This document shows positions 49,932 through 61,509 of a stretch of DNA of 64,000 nt, piece after piece. Both the position numbers and the translations under genes were made by a program. The DNA lies in the NCBI RefSeq assembly GCF_014898815.1, contig NW_026515539.1, positions 3,844,001 through 3,908,000 of the forward strand. The letters are read 5' to 3'. The notes below the pieces were generated by a model. That model saw only the letters and a program-made list of their open reading frames with translations. It did no database searches and was not told the DNA's origin. This DNA comes from Panonychus citri (Eukaryota; Arthropoda; Arachnida; Trombidiformes; Tetranychidae). Within the stretch, counting starts at the first letter, position 1. Every line of letters begins with the position of its first letter.

Positions 49932-52512
49932 AGTTGAATAATTTTTGCTCTTCATCTTCTTGTGGTTTCAAGTCAATATTTTAAGTCATTTTTTTGAGAA
50001 AAATGTCTTTTTTTCCTATTCCTTTTACAAGAATATATCTCTCCCTTGCTCTCTCGCTCATCTTTCAAAGCAAAATTATCTAAAGATGCGTAAGAGATGC
50101 TGATGATAATGATGAAGATGAAGAAAATACTAAGTAATAAAAAAAAAGAAGAAAAAAAGTCTAGATTAACGATCTAAATTTATTTATTTCTTATTTTCTG
50201 TTCATCTTTATATTGAAATGCTAACACAAAACTAGAATGTGTCTCATCGAGTGATTCATGTTCATGGATCCATTTTTAATCCCTGATACTTTATCGATGT
50301 CAGCATTGTCTGAAGATTCTCAGTGTCTCTCCATTAGCATTTCTCCATCATCTTTATCATATAAATATAATAATTCATTTCTAAATCAGTAACAATCATT
50401 GTAAATTAGTTTTCTCTTCCAGTCACAAAGCAAAGAGGATCATAAATAATATTCAAATCCTAATTATGATTACAAATCTTTTCATCTTAATCTTCATCTT
50501 TTTTTCTTCTTCATCTTCACCATCACCATCACCATCATCTTCCAACGTATATATAGTGAAAACAACAACAACAACAACAACTTTCACTTTTGCAATTAGA
50601 ATAATTTTCCTTGCAAATCTAAACCGAAACCTCTTAATAGATTAATTCTTATTACTATTAATAACCTGAAAAGCTCAGCTGATTTTCAGGATAACTCATT
50701 TCTCTCTTCTAATTTCAATTATCATTTTCATCAATCCATCAGCATGGATAACGATTCAAACTAAAAGATATTCCCTTATGTTATTATCATCATCATCAAA
50801 CAGTTAACATGATCGCTGCTCAATCAATCATAACAATTAACAACAATTTAACGAAACAAACAAAAAACCAACCAAGTAAATTATTCTTTATTCTAACTGT
50901 TAATATCAATTCGTAATCAACAATCAACGCAAATTCAATCAACTATTCACTGAAACGTACATATGACTTAGAGAGAAAACTTTTTTTTTTATTTGATAAT
51001 GTTGTCAAGTTAATTATTATTGCGAGAAAAAGTTAATCGTAATTACAATTAATCAATATCCAGATTGAAAATTTTCTCTCTCAAATCATAATTAAGTTAT
51101 TGCAATTTAGAAACATGTAAAAGTTTCAATATGTATTAATAATAATGGAGACAATTTTTCAACTGTTGATCTTATGAAAAGTTTGAAAAACTCATTTTCC
51201 AATTATTATCAATCATAATACATAATATCATTTATATAATTATTTCTTAATTGTTACAATTAACGTTACAACGTTAGCCAGTTAACAATAATCAAGTAAT
51301 CAGGTCGCTTCAAGGCAAACAATTGATTAGTTGCCCACAAACGAATCACAATTATGATTGTTGATAGCGAAAGGAAAGTAACAAGTACTAAATGACGAAA
51401 ATGCGAACTAAGGAAAAGTAATAAATAGCGAAAATCGTTTAGCTTTCAGCTTATCGACTTTTTTTATCAACGATTAATTTTCAAGCGCAACTAACCATTC
51501 AGGTCGATAAGATAATCAAACTAATTCATCCTGGAAGAGAGCTAGAGAGAGTGAGAGAGTGAGAGCTCATCAATATATATTGCAATCAGCATGAGTAGAG
51601 TTGATTGTTGATCATGATAAGTTTTCACTGTTAAACTTTTTCCATATCATGAGAAGCACTGAAATAATAATAACGATAATAATAGAGATTGACATTTGAC
51701 CTTAACCAGAGACTAGAAATAACTTGTTGTCAATGAATAATAATAATAATAATAATAATATCCATTCAAATGTTTACCTGTCTCAATGTAACTTTCAACT
51801 GTACATTTGAAATTTAAAATTCATGAGAAAGCCTCAAGGTAAATGTCAACAATATTATGAAACAATTCAGTCAACAAAAAAATCTCAAAATTTCAAGAAT
51901 CAAATTAACACATATAATATAATATTATATACACATACATACATACATACATATATAATATTAGCATCTTGAGTTAATATCTTTTACCTATCATAATAAT
52001 AATCAACCTGTACCCATGCAAATCAAATTCAATTGAACCTGAAGCCTTTTTTTTCTGGTTACTTGTCAATAATATTGAATCAATGAAAATGATGACATGT
52101 ATTATTATATTAGAAACAATTGTAACCTCACATATCTGGTTTCACTGTTTTGTTATTGATATAATATTGTTTATATTGTTGATGGAGAAGATGATGATGA
52201 TGATGATGATGAGAATGATGAGAATGATGATATTAACAGTCAGTAGCAATTTGTAGTAAAGGGAAAGGGCGAATTGCGTGTTCTTTGTCGATCCTTGATA
52301 AACAATTAAGATTGACACTGGTTCCTCCTTTTCCAACACAAACAGATTCACTGCAATTACTACTAATAATAATCATCAACATAATAATCATAATCATAAT
52401 GATGATGATGATAATAAAAAAATGATAATTCTAATAATAATGTGAAACAACACAAACAATCAACATAACAACCAAACTTGCAACCGTAATTATGGTTGCA
52501 TATTTTTCAATC

Positions 52513-52544
<32 letters not shown>

Positions 52545-52639
52545 CTGTTGAGCCGCACCCTGAATATGAACACAACAATTTGCTGATTTTCTGTTTGTCC
52601 TAATACTAAATGAAGTAACGAAACATTGCCTCTAGCTTC

Positions 52640-52703
<64 letters not shown>

Positions 52704-53863
52704 TTGTCATCATCATAATCATCTCCTAATAGATGAAGATGAAAATTGATGCTGATGAAGAGAGAGAGAGACCCTATTATTTTACGATCGACTGTAGCCC
52801 CAAGGACACTTTGCTTTTCTATTGTAACTTTTTGTTGTTCTTTTCTCTTACATATCCCACCCTAAATTCTTTCGATATCATAATAGGAAATCATCATCAA
52901 GATGATGATTTATCCTCAGGGAATGAAAGTCATAGTAAGAAAGGAACAACAACAAGACCATCATCTTAGCTTTTCATCTTCATCGTCTTCTTCATCTTCA
53001 TTATCATTATCACTAAAAATATAATAGACCTTTAATTGTCTTCTTCTTCTTAATTTCATCTTCATCATTATCAAATTGTTGACTCTTAATCTTTTGATTA
53101 TTATTATTATCTTCAATATCGATTACGTTGAAAAAGGAGGAATCTTATAATAATAGCGATAAATGTTGTTGTTACAACATGATTATAATGATGATGATAA
53201 TCATCATCATCATCTTTTGTTTCAAACTGTAAACCAATCATCTGATTACATCATTTTCATTATTCTCATGCTTGTTTACTAAAATTAATTGTTCCAATAT
53301 CATTATTGATAATCTAAGGTGTATATATGAGAAGGAGAGGACAATTAAAGGTCTATTATTTTGATTATCATTCGATGTTAATCTTGTTTATTCATCTTTT
53401 CTACTTTTGTCTAAGACTTTTATTCCCTGAGGATAAATTATCTTGATCAACATCATCATTTCCTATCATGATACCGAAAGAATTAATTGTAATAATGGTT
53501 GAAAAACGATAAAGATGATAAGAGAGAGAGAAGGAGGTTGAAGATAAAGATGAAGATGAAGATGATCAGGTTATATTCTGATCCATTTTATCTTCTCTTT
53601 TTCTCATATCAAGTTGGTCTCTTTTTCACTCATTTGTTTTTCTTTTTGTTTTCACTTTAAAGATGATTGAGAGAGAGAGAAAGAGAGAGGGAGAGACAGA
53701 TAGAGATAAGGGGAGCGAAAATAAGCCCTGAGGCTAAAATGATGTGTAATTACAATTTTTTACCCATTAATTTCCTAATGAATGCTATAAGTCTTCAACT
53801 CTATTCAGAGTCCAAGAGATGATAACAGCAAGAGACTGAGAGTGAGATAAGAGACAGGTAAGA

Positions 53864-53906
<43 letters not shown>

Positions 53907-56900
53907 TAACTAAGATACACTGGAATGATCGCTAGTTGATGATAAGGAAGATAAAAAGATTCGTCATAATAATAATTGAAGTTCTAACGAGTAACTAGTT
54001 CAACCACAAAACGAGAGATTTAGGTGTGTCTATGATGCGTAAAACCAGAAGCAAACAAGTGACAAAAGATTTTCACTCATTCTTTTCATTGATTGTTCAT
54101 TATTACAACACTGAAACCTTTTTATTTGTACAATCATGATAATTATCAATGAAGAAGCGGTAACATCACCATTATCATCATAATCATCATCATCATCATA
54201 CTAATTACTAACCATCATTAACCATAATATAAGCTTTGTTTCACCTTTGTTCAAATTTCTGATACAAAATATATGATTAACAAAATTGAGATTATTAATA
54301 TAAGGTAATAATCAGTTTTTGTTTAATGATAATGTTGATTGTATAATTTAATTTCATCATTAATGTAATAATTTGCTAATGTATTCGCCTTTTTTTAATG
54401 ATAAATTTAACAATAATCACTAATGATGAGGAGGTTCAATGTTGATTGTCATTAGAACAAATAATTTATAGTTTCTTCATCTTCTTTATATATTCAAATT
54501 CAAAAAAAAAGATAATTAATAATCATCATTGATGTTAAGGGTTCTCTCTCTCTCTCTGTTCATTGACATTTCACTTGGAGTGATAATCTTGAAATGATGA
54601 GGTGAGGATTAGGTGAGAGTGATGGTGATGATGATTACGAATCAATGATAATTTATGAATTGCGATTAACTTAGACTTACATTTGGTCGACTATTATCTG
54701 AATTAGATGATCTTTTCATATTTAAAGGTCCATTGGTACCATTGAGTATACTTCCGGTGGATGAGGAAGATGAAGATGAGGAAGAGGAAGAAGAGGAAGA
54801 TGATAAAGATGATCCAGTCAAACCGATGTTGTTGACATTGTGTAAAGTTATATTAATACCAGAAATACTACCAACACCATTGGTCAAACTGTTAATCACA
54901 TTGTTATTAACACTTTCATTTGCACCAGAAGAGTTTGATTCATTTTTTGTTATTATTTTGTTCATTGGACTTGATCTTGAATGATTATTATTATTATTAT
55001 TGTGATTATTTGTTGGGCTTGTTGATGTTAATATGGTCAAACCATTGGCCGTTAAAGGTAAGGTGGATCGGCTATTGGGGTGGGAGTTTGGACTTGAAGA
55101 GGAATCAATTGAATGAGTTGGATGGGATTGAAGATGATGATGATGATGATGATGATTTGTGCTATTTGATGAGGCTGATGAAGATAATGAGGAAAGTATT
55201 GATGTCACTGGTGATGGAGATGAAGGTGATGAAGATGAAGGTGATAAAGATGTTAATATTGTTCCGGTAATCGCTGTTGTTGTTGTTGTTGTTGTTGTTG
55301 CTGAAGGTGATGAAGATGAACCAAGAGATGTTGGTGTGATTAGAGTTGTTGAGGTTGTTGTTGTTGTTGTTGTTGGTGTTGTTGTGGTTGTTGATGATGG
55401 TGATGGTGATGATGATGATGATGTGGCTGTGGTTGATTTTGAATGATGATGATGAGAGTTATGATTGTGATGACCATGAAATGATGATGGTGATAAACCA
55501 CTTTGTTGGTTGTTCTGAGAATCACCAATCATTGTTGTTGGTGTTATTGTTGTGGTGGTTGAAAGAGGTGAAGGTGAGGGTGATGAATTTACCAGGCCAG
55601 AGGTCGATGTGGTTCCTGGGAATCCTTGGTAACCTCGCCCATCGAAATAGGGGAAAAACACTAAGGGTTGAGTCGCTGATGATCGTTCCTTGAGCACTTC
55701 CATACTTGACTAGATATCGAAGGAGAAACAATAACAAGCAAACAAAAGAAAATCAAATCAACAGAATTAAACACAATCAATTTAAGTTGATTAACAAGAG
55801 AATCAAATGATTTAATTGTTATTAAAACCTCGAGACTCAAAAGATAAACAAAGAGAAACAACCAAACGATTTTATTTCGAAACTTTCTCTTTTCTTTTGT
55901 CCATAGAAAAAACCGTTATTTCCATAGATCGTTTGGTGTCGCTTTTAATTTCTATTCTTTTGTTTCAATTACACTAATGAATCTTTTTGTTTACATTTTG
56001 TAAATTGGAAGAGAAAAAAAAAGAGAAACTAATTAATATCATTACCTCATCATGGAATTTGTTATGTAATTATAATCACGTTTGATTATCTTTTCGTTTC
56101 GTTAGCTGATTGCAAAATTTATCGTTGCAACGAAATTAAAATCAATGAATAACCATTATCGAAATTGCGTTTCAACAGTAAATTACTTTTTTTTTTTTTC
56201 TTAATTGTTTCCCAATTGGAGAACAATTTATTAATAAAACAAAAAAGCATCTCTCTTTAGGCAAATGATGTATGATTATTGTTGATGTATTCTAATTGGA
56301 AAAGAGAAACAAAGTTTTCCTCTGATAGATGTAACTTTAATTTGTAATTGCTTTTTTTTTGTTCTTTCTTTCAGTTAATATTTATCTTCATCATTAACCT
56401 TAAACTTGATCATCTATCAGAAATTCACATTAACATTTAAAATTGATTAATAACAATCAAAACAATAGTAATTTTAACAGCAGGAATCAATAGGAAACGA
56501 GAGCAATTTATTAGTACTTTTTATTATCATTTCGTTTGCTATACTAACTCTCTTGCTCTCTGATGGTTTTTTGCCTCTTAAAATACATAAAAAGAAAATG
56601 ATGATGATGGTGATGATGATTATCGTCCTGATCATCATTCTCATCTTAAATTGTGAATACAGATAAATGTAAACATCTTTGGCTTTGCAACGATTTACGG
56701 CTCTTCATCTTTACTTCCTTGATACTTAAAAAGAATATGAGAAAAAGTGATAAAAAGGCTGAACCGATTTTAACATTTTCGTTCATTTTTGCACATTCAT
56801 TATTCGCTGTCTGGTATCTCCCATTTTCTATCATCCATCTCATCTTCATCTTCATCTTCATCTTTCTTTCTCTTTCTCTTTCTCTTTCTTTTATCCTTCT

Positions 56901-57506
56901 CTCATCTTCTTAATTTAGGAAATGCTCTCTTGTAATATAAACAATTCTCAAACAGAAACTGAGACAAGGGTAGACAAAGGGCTAATCAGAGTATCTCCTT
57001 GTCAGAATAAGTAATATATGGTTTCCCATTGTAACTTTGTTTCTAAACAGTGTAAATGTTATAATGGATGAGGATGAGAATGAATGAAGATTAAGATGAT
57101 GCAGATGAGAGAAATAGAGAGATTGATAAAAAAAACATTGAAAATGTCTGAGAAGAGTCAAAGATGAGCCACTCCCAATAATCTCAATAATTAGCTTCTG
57201 TTTTAACAGATAAAATGTTGGGAGAGATTTTTTTTTATTGGCATCATTAACACTCCAATTTACTCCTTATTTCTGTGTTCATCCTCATCCTCATCACCAT
57301 CAATACGAATCAAGATGATTAAGCTATTGATCATTCATTGATTTCATCTCTCATTCAATCTCTGTCTATGTCCTCATCTCACTCACTCACTCACTCACTT
57401 ACTCACGCCTTTGCAACATTGAAACTCACTCGAATCCACACCTACATTAGTAACTATCAAGACGAAATCACAAGAAATGGATTAAGACTCTCAAAATTAT
57501 CCAATT

Positions 57507-57603
<97 letters not shown>

Positions 57604-58582
57604 GTCTCTCTCCCTATTCTTGGAACCAATTAACTCAATTGTTAAACTACAATGATTAGTGATCAAAATCTATTGTGATAATTATAACCATGATGAAAAT
57701 GAGGATCAGGAAGATGATGATGATGATGATGGTGATGCTTAGAGGAGTCAAAAGAAAAACAAATTAAAGTAACACCAAAGTAAAAGCAATAATAAAGTAA
57801 TTGGTTATTCTGTTAACCCAATAGCTGAAATAATTAAAAAAAAGTAACCCGAAAATATAGTTAGTTAATTAATGGGCATCTCTCACAATCAAGTTAATCA
57901 TTTTTGCTTAACTTTGGGTTAACGCTTAATTGGTTGGCAATGGATTTGTATTTAGTATCTTTAGCTACCTGTATTTGTTATAATAAACGCTCCCTTGTTG
58001 TAATACAGTAGCTGGAAATAAGTGGATGAGGAGGATGATGAAGATGATGAAGGCAAAAGTTTTGAACTTTGAAGTTTGATGGTAATGATGAGGATGATGG
58101 AGATGGAGATGAAGATGAAAGCGAATAAAAGAAATAAAATAAAAGAGAAGAGAAGAGAAGAAAAGTTGATCAGGTCAAGCTAACTAACTATTTAAATCTA
58201 ACCTCATTCTTTCTGATTTTCGAAGTAATTAATGGAATCTTGTTTAGAATTAATTGTAATCAATTTAAGTCATTAGAGAAGAAGAAAATAAGATGATGAT
58301 GAAAGGAGAAGAAATGAAGAGTTGGCTCGAGAAAAGAGTACAGAAAGTTGATTGATTTAAGAAAAGAAATAAAAAGAGAGAGATGAGAATGAAGATGAAG
58401 ATAAAAATGATGAGGATGAAGATGAAGATGAAGATGAAGATGAAGATGGAGATGGAGATGGAGATGGAGATGATGTTAGATTTTGACTACAGAAAATCAA
58501 GTTAATGTTAACCTGGGATTGAGATGATGGGCTAAATTGCTCCCGGGCTTCACTCTCCTTTGAATGACAATTTGTATCAAAG

Positions 58583-58613
<31 letters not shown>

Positions 58614-59949
58614 TGACGAAGATGATGAATATCATTCAATTACACCTTGATAACAACCTTCTTTTTCGCATCTTCATCATCTTCTCTCTTTCATTCTGTC
58701 TGTCGTCCTCTTCCTCTTTGTCCTGGAAAAGTTTATCATCTCTATATTCAGGTTATTATCAAAATGTTGATACATTTTCATTGCTCATTTCTGTTCAAAT
58801 TTTGTTCATCATCTTTTTTTTTATCGGAAAATAATCAAAATTTATCACATTCAAGATCATCATGATTAGTGTTCAAGGTTATCTCTCAATTAAATCAACG
58901 AGGTTAATTGATGTTACTTTTTGTTTTCTTCTTAATTTAATAATCTTTACTGTGACTATTACTTTATTAGTGATTCTAATTGTTGGTTGACAAATTCATT
59001 ACATTGTGATAGTGTGTTAATCTATAATAATATCATAGTTAATAATCAAAGTTAATTGTATGATTGTAATTAATGATTAGAGACAAGGATAAAACGATTA
59101 ACTGAATTAATAAAATAATACAAACGAAAAACAAATAAAGTGAAGATATTAAAAAGATATTGATGATAATTAGCATTAAATTTAATGAGATTTGCTCAAT
59201 TTCCTGGTGAGAGTTTGAGTCATCATGAACAGAAACATTGTCATCATATTATCACAATTAGTTAATTGCGATTTATAGAAATCATATTATTTTAATCTCT
59301 ACAATTTATTCATTTGTTGGATACTCAATTTTTTTTCCGCCTTCGACTAATATCAAGGTAATTTTTTCTTCTTTTTCTTATATTAGTTGTGTTTATTACC
59401 ATTCTCTTCATGATGATGATACTCAATTCATGATGTTGACGATTCAATCACTTACCGTTCTGCTAATTATCAACTAATCAAGTGCAAGAAGAAAAAAAAA
59501 CAAAATGAGAAAAGCAAATGAAGGGAAATGATGAACATTGCAAATGAATTATTGCAATGATTTTTTTAAGAGAAAAAATTAGAAAAAAAAATATTCTCTT
59601 TTGCAATTAACCCAGAAAACAACAACATCTTCCAGCCAGTTCTGCAATTAGCTAACCAAGGTTGAAGCATTTCAATTATTCAAAGTAAAATGAACAAAAA
59701 AATGACCACTTTTTTTTGCAGGCGAAAAAAAAACTCAGCTGATTGATGAAGATTGGAAAAAAAGATGATCATCATCATCATTATCATTCTTGCAACGATG
59801 AAGATCAGGTAATAACATAACAAAAAGATTCATTAATAAGGTTAACCCTGAAAAAGAAACAAAATTTATGTATACAAACTTACCTCGAGATCATGAAGTT
59901 GTTGCCGTTTCTCAGTTACAAGTTGCTCTAGTTGTCTAATATCATCATC
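43802..59949 (-). CDS. SoxD: SoxD-type HMG-box transcription factor (Sox5/6/13 family), 3' eight exons
   Basis: Sequence-specific nuclear DNA-binding protein. Exons in transcript order: 59884-59949, 58513-58557, 54681-55709, 46651-46790, 45801-46543, 45280-45435, 44967-45174, 43802-43997, about 861 codons. Phases match at all junctions (0, 0, 0, 2, 1, 1, 2). The HMG box ([20 protein letters not shown]...GARWKAM...YYEEQSRLSKQHMEKYPDY) and its extension RPRPKRTCIVDGKKLKISEY are diagnostic of SoxD. Upstream are a CtBP-type motif PLNLSKPK, as in vertebrate Sox5/Sox6, a large Ser/Thr/His/Asn-rich exon and a short coiled-coil exon. The C-terminal exon is acidic (SGDEDADDDITEDDY), as in Sox5/6. The start codon and more of the coiled coil are probably beyond 59949. 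Introns reach about 7.9 kb. The family is certain; the two most 5' exons are less sure. Confidence 0.94.
44967..45174 (-). CDS. SoxD: SoxD exon, second half of the HMG box plus SoxD extension
   Basis: Begins in phase 1 with ARWKAMPNAEKQRYYEEQ (helices 2-3) and continues through KYPDYRYRPRPKRTCIVDG and KKLKISEYKQLMRQKREE. The latter part is conserved only in the D group of Sox proteins. The donor is GTAAGT at 44961-44966. Confidence 0.95.
45280..45435 (-). CDS. SoxD: SoxD exon, first half of the HMG box
   Basis: Encodes AKIIRQTKKESEGKP, then [37 protein letters not shown]. The RPMNAFMVW core contacts the minor groove. The box is interrupted by an intron after ISKILG in phase 1 (donor GTAAGC). 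Confidence 0.95.
45801..46543 (-). CDS. SoxD: SoxD linker exon with polyalanine and Asn/Gly-rich tracts
   Basis: This 743-nt exon between the CtBP motif and the HMG box carries Ser/Pro-rich sequence, PFGMFPSGLDHAT followed by a run of about 17 mostly alanine residues, and Asn/Gly-Asn repeats. It ends at a weaker donor (G|GTAATG) whose phase (1) fits the next exon. Without this donor the frame would stop 23 bases into the intron. The alanine tract is imperfect at DNA level (mixed GCN codons). Confidence 0.85.
46651..46790 (-). CDS. SoxD: SoxD exon with CtBP-binding motif
   Basis: Encodes SLTVNCDQRFSSPKLDEISN, an acidic DDDDDGP run and PLNLSKPKSDDKPSF. PLNLS is a variant of the PxDLS motif bound by the corepressor CtBP and is present at the matching place in Sox5 and Sox6. 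The exon is flanked by TTCACAG and GTATGA. Confidence 0.9.
47298..47332. repeat. (GA)17 microsatellite
   Basis: Uninterrupted GA run within a SoxD intron. Confidence 0.95.
48682..48726. repeat. (AG)22 microsatellite followed by (ATC)n
   Basis: An AG run of about 45 bases, then after 12 bases an ATC run at 48738-48761. Intronic within SoxD. Confidence 0.95.
49892..49929. repeat. (GA)19 microsatellite
   Basis: Uninterrupted GA run within a SoxD intron. Confidence 0.95.
52235..52370 (-). other. Coding-like island in a SoxD intron, unassigned
   Basis: This stretch of mixed composition breaks otherwise repetitive sequence. One minus-strand frame reads VCVGKGGTSVNLNCLSRID, then KEHAIRPFPLLQIATDC and a stop, resembling the Cys-containing end of a secreted protein. 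Another minus frame and a plus frame are also open, so the coding frame, if any, is undecided. Its phase does not fit the adjacent SoxD donor (phase 0). Confidence 0.2.
52645..52694. repeat. (TC)25 microsatellite
   Basis: An uninterrupted run of about 50 bases, preceded at 52515-52541 by a shorter (CT)n run. Intronic within SoxD. Confidence 0.95.
54681..55709 (-). CDS. SoxD: SoxD giant low-complexity exon (343 codons)
   Basis: Starts SSMEVLKERSSATQPLVFFP, which recalls the PPLMIPVFP segment after the coiled coil of Sox5/6. Then come long Ser/Thr/Pro stretches, a seven-His run (about 55136-55156), Asn runs, a run of some 15 Ser (about 54760-54805) and GPLNMKRSSNSDNSRPN before the donor GTAAGT (54675-54680). 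The composition predicts disorder. Expansion of trinucleotide repeats explains most of the length. Both edges are in phase 0. Confidence 0.8.
57511..57598. repeat. (TC)44 microsatellite
   Basis: An uninterrupted dinucleotide run of 88 bases, the longest in the window, in a SoxD intron. On the SoxD transcript strand it is purine (GA). Both strands give spurious open frames of Ser-Leu or Glu-Arg repeats. Confidence 0.97.
58400..58472. repeat. Compound (GATGAA)n-(GATGGA)n repeat
   Basis: Hexamer-type repeats GATGAA and then GATGGA follow one another immediately downstream (in transcript sense) of the candidate SoxD microexon. Minus-strand frames through it read as Ser/Pro runs and are not genes. 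Confidence 0.85.
58513..58557 (-). CDS. SoxD: Candidate 45-nt microexon of SoxD
   Basis: Fifteen codons (ESEAREQFSPSSQSQ) lie between TTCAAAG and GTTAAC. Both ends are in phase 0, so the exon can be included or skipped without a frame change between the coiled-coil exon and the giant exon. It is GC-richer than its flanks. The donor is not consensus after GT. Support is from frame, phase and composition only. Confidence 0.45.
59884..59949 (-). CDS. SoxD: Candidate SoxD coiled-coil exon
   Basis: Twenty-two codons including IRQLEQLVTEKRQQLHDLE, flanked by CTAAAG and GTAAGT, in phase 0 at both ends. The heptad-like Leu spacing and Gln/Glu/Arg content fit the leucine zipper and Q-box region of SoxD proteins, which mediates dimerisation. 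It is the most 5' exon found; the start codon is not in view. Confidence 0.6.
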
Positions 59950-61475
59950 CTTTAGATAAAAAGAGAAGAAGAAGAAAAATAATATAAGAAAATGATGAGA
60001 TGATGAATGGATTAAGTAGTAAATGAGAGAGAGAGAGAGAGAAGTTGATAGAAAACAAGACAGGAGATTAACAATAATTGATCTTATTTAGTATCGTTTC
60101 ATTTAGGAGTCTTCATGTTATCGCATTGAAATCAATACCTTCATTACCTTTGTTTTCATCATTCTATCGCTCTCATGAAACCTGTCTGATTCAGACCACC
60201 CTGAATCTATTGTGTATCTTTTTGTTTATCGTTTTCAGAATACTATTTAATTCAGTTTGAGATGTTTCATTAAAGAGTGTAAATTAGATTGAGAGAGAGA
60301 CTTTTGCATTATTCATTGAGAATGGAATAACTTCTAATTAGTTGAATGATTCAAATTCATCAGAAGTGATTAATTGATTGTTGAAGTGAGGGAAGAAATT
60401 AACAATCAAAGAGGGTTAATTAAAAATTCACCGAAAAAAAAATCAAGTAGCTTGCAATTTAATCTTGCAGTGTTTTAATTGTTTAATATGATCAATCAAT
60501 TTAATCAAAAGCGATAACAAAGAAATCAAGTTAATCTTTGTAAAGGAAAAAAAGTTAAGTTAATCCACTTAAATTGTGATTAGATTTAACTTTGCAAGAA
60601 AGAGCAACAATTAGATTGCAATGAGTTTAACTAATCATGAAAAGACCCAGAAATTAATGATAATAGATGACAATCAAGTTGCAATCAACAGAATCAATGG
60701 AAATTTGCAATTAAAATATTTCCAATGAAAAAAGTTTCGATGACAAAATTGATCGAACACTAAATGAATCTTTAACATTAGGAAAGAAAAGAAATCAATC
60801 GAAAAAGAAAATTGGACAAATTGAGATTTGGAAGAAAAATTTAACAAAACGAATTAAGAATTGATAATCTTTCGCTTTATGAGAACCTTGAATTTCCTTC
60901 TTCTCGATAACAATTCAATTCTCAATGATAACCTTCAATTCGATGATGATCACAACTAAATCGCTTGAGGGCAAACGATTTGTAAATCAAAACACATTAG
61001 ACTTTTTCCACTGTTATCACTACGTCATGTTAATTTGATTGTTTATTATCATAATTAGAATGATTTTAATTATTATTCTCGACAATCATAAAAAGAAAAC
61101 GGTCTTCATCAAGGTTATCTTCTTATTCTGTTGTTTTCTGTCTCTCTCTCTCTCTCTCTCACTTGTTTAAACGATAACAATTATCATCACTGAACATGGA
61201 ACATGTTTCAATAGAATCAACTATTAATTTAATTTCTCTTCTTCTTTGATTGAATTATAACAAGTAATCAGTTTTTATAGAAACGTTGAAACGTCAACAA
61301 TTTAAGAGAAAATTAATTATCACCATTAAATATATTTCTATTTTATTCTGTCTTCTTAAATAATCAGATAAAAGAACTTTTTTTTCTTAATTTTCTTCTT
61401 CTCGGTGATCATCATCATGATAAACGACACAGGTAAATGATGATGATGAAGTAAATTGATTATTATCAATATTGT

Positions 61476-61509
<34 letters not shown>

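Larger units (their letters stand above)
46870..54680 (-). other. Large SoxD intron between the giant exon and the CtBP-motif exon
   Basis: About 7.9 kb with many simple repeats: GA runs at 47298-47332, 48682-48726 and 49892-49929, a CT run at 52645-52694, ATC at 47716-47746 and (ACAT)n at 51936-51954. A coding-like island at 52235-52370 is listed separately. Nothing else is recognisable. Confidence 0.6.
55710..59883 (-). other. SoxD introns flanking the microexon
   Basis: AT-rich sequence holding the longest microsatellite of the window (57511-57598), (TCAC)n at 57380-57405, and (GAAGAT)n with (GGAGAT)n at 58400-58472. Apart from the candidate microexon, no coding sequence was recognised. 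Confidence 0.5.

Noticed and set aside
54733..55693. Several plus-strand and alternative-frame open frames over the giant SoxD exon
   Set aside because: All are Asp/Glu/Val or Leu runs produced by reading the repeat tracts in other frames or antisense.
57338..57666. Ser-Leu and Glu-Arg repeat open frames
   Set aside because: Direct products of the (TC)44 microsatellite, not genes.
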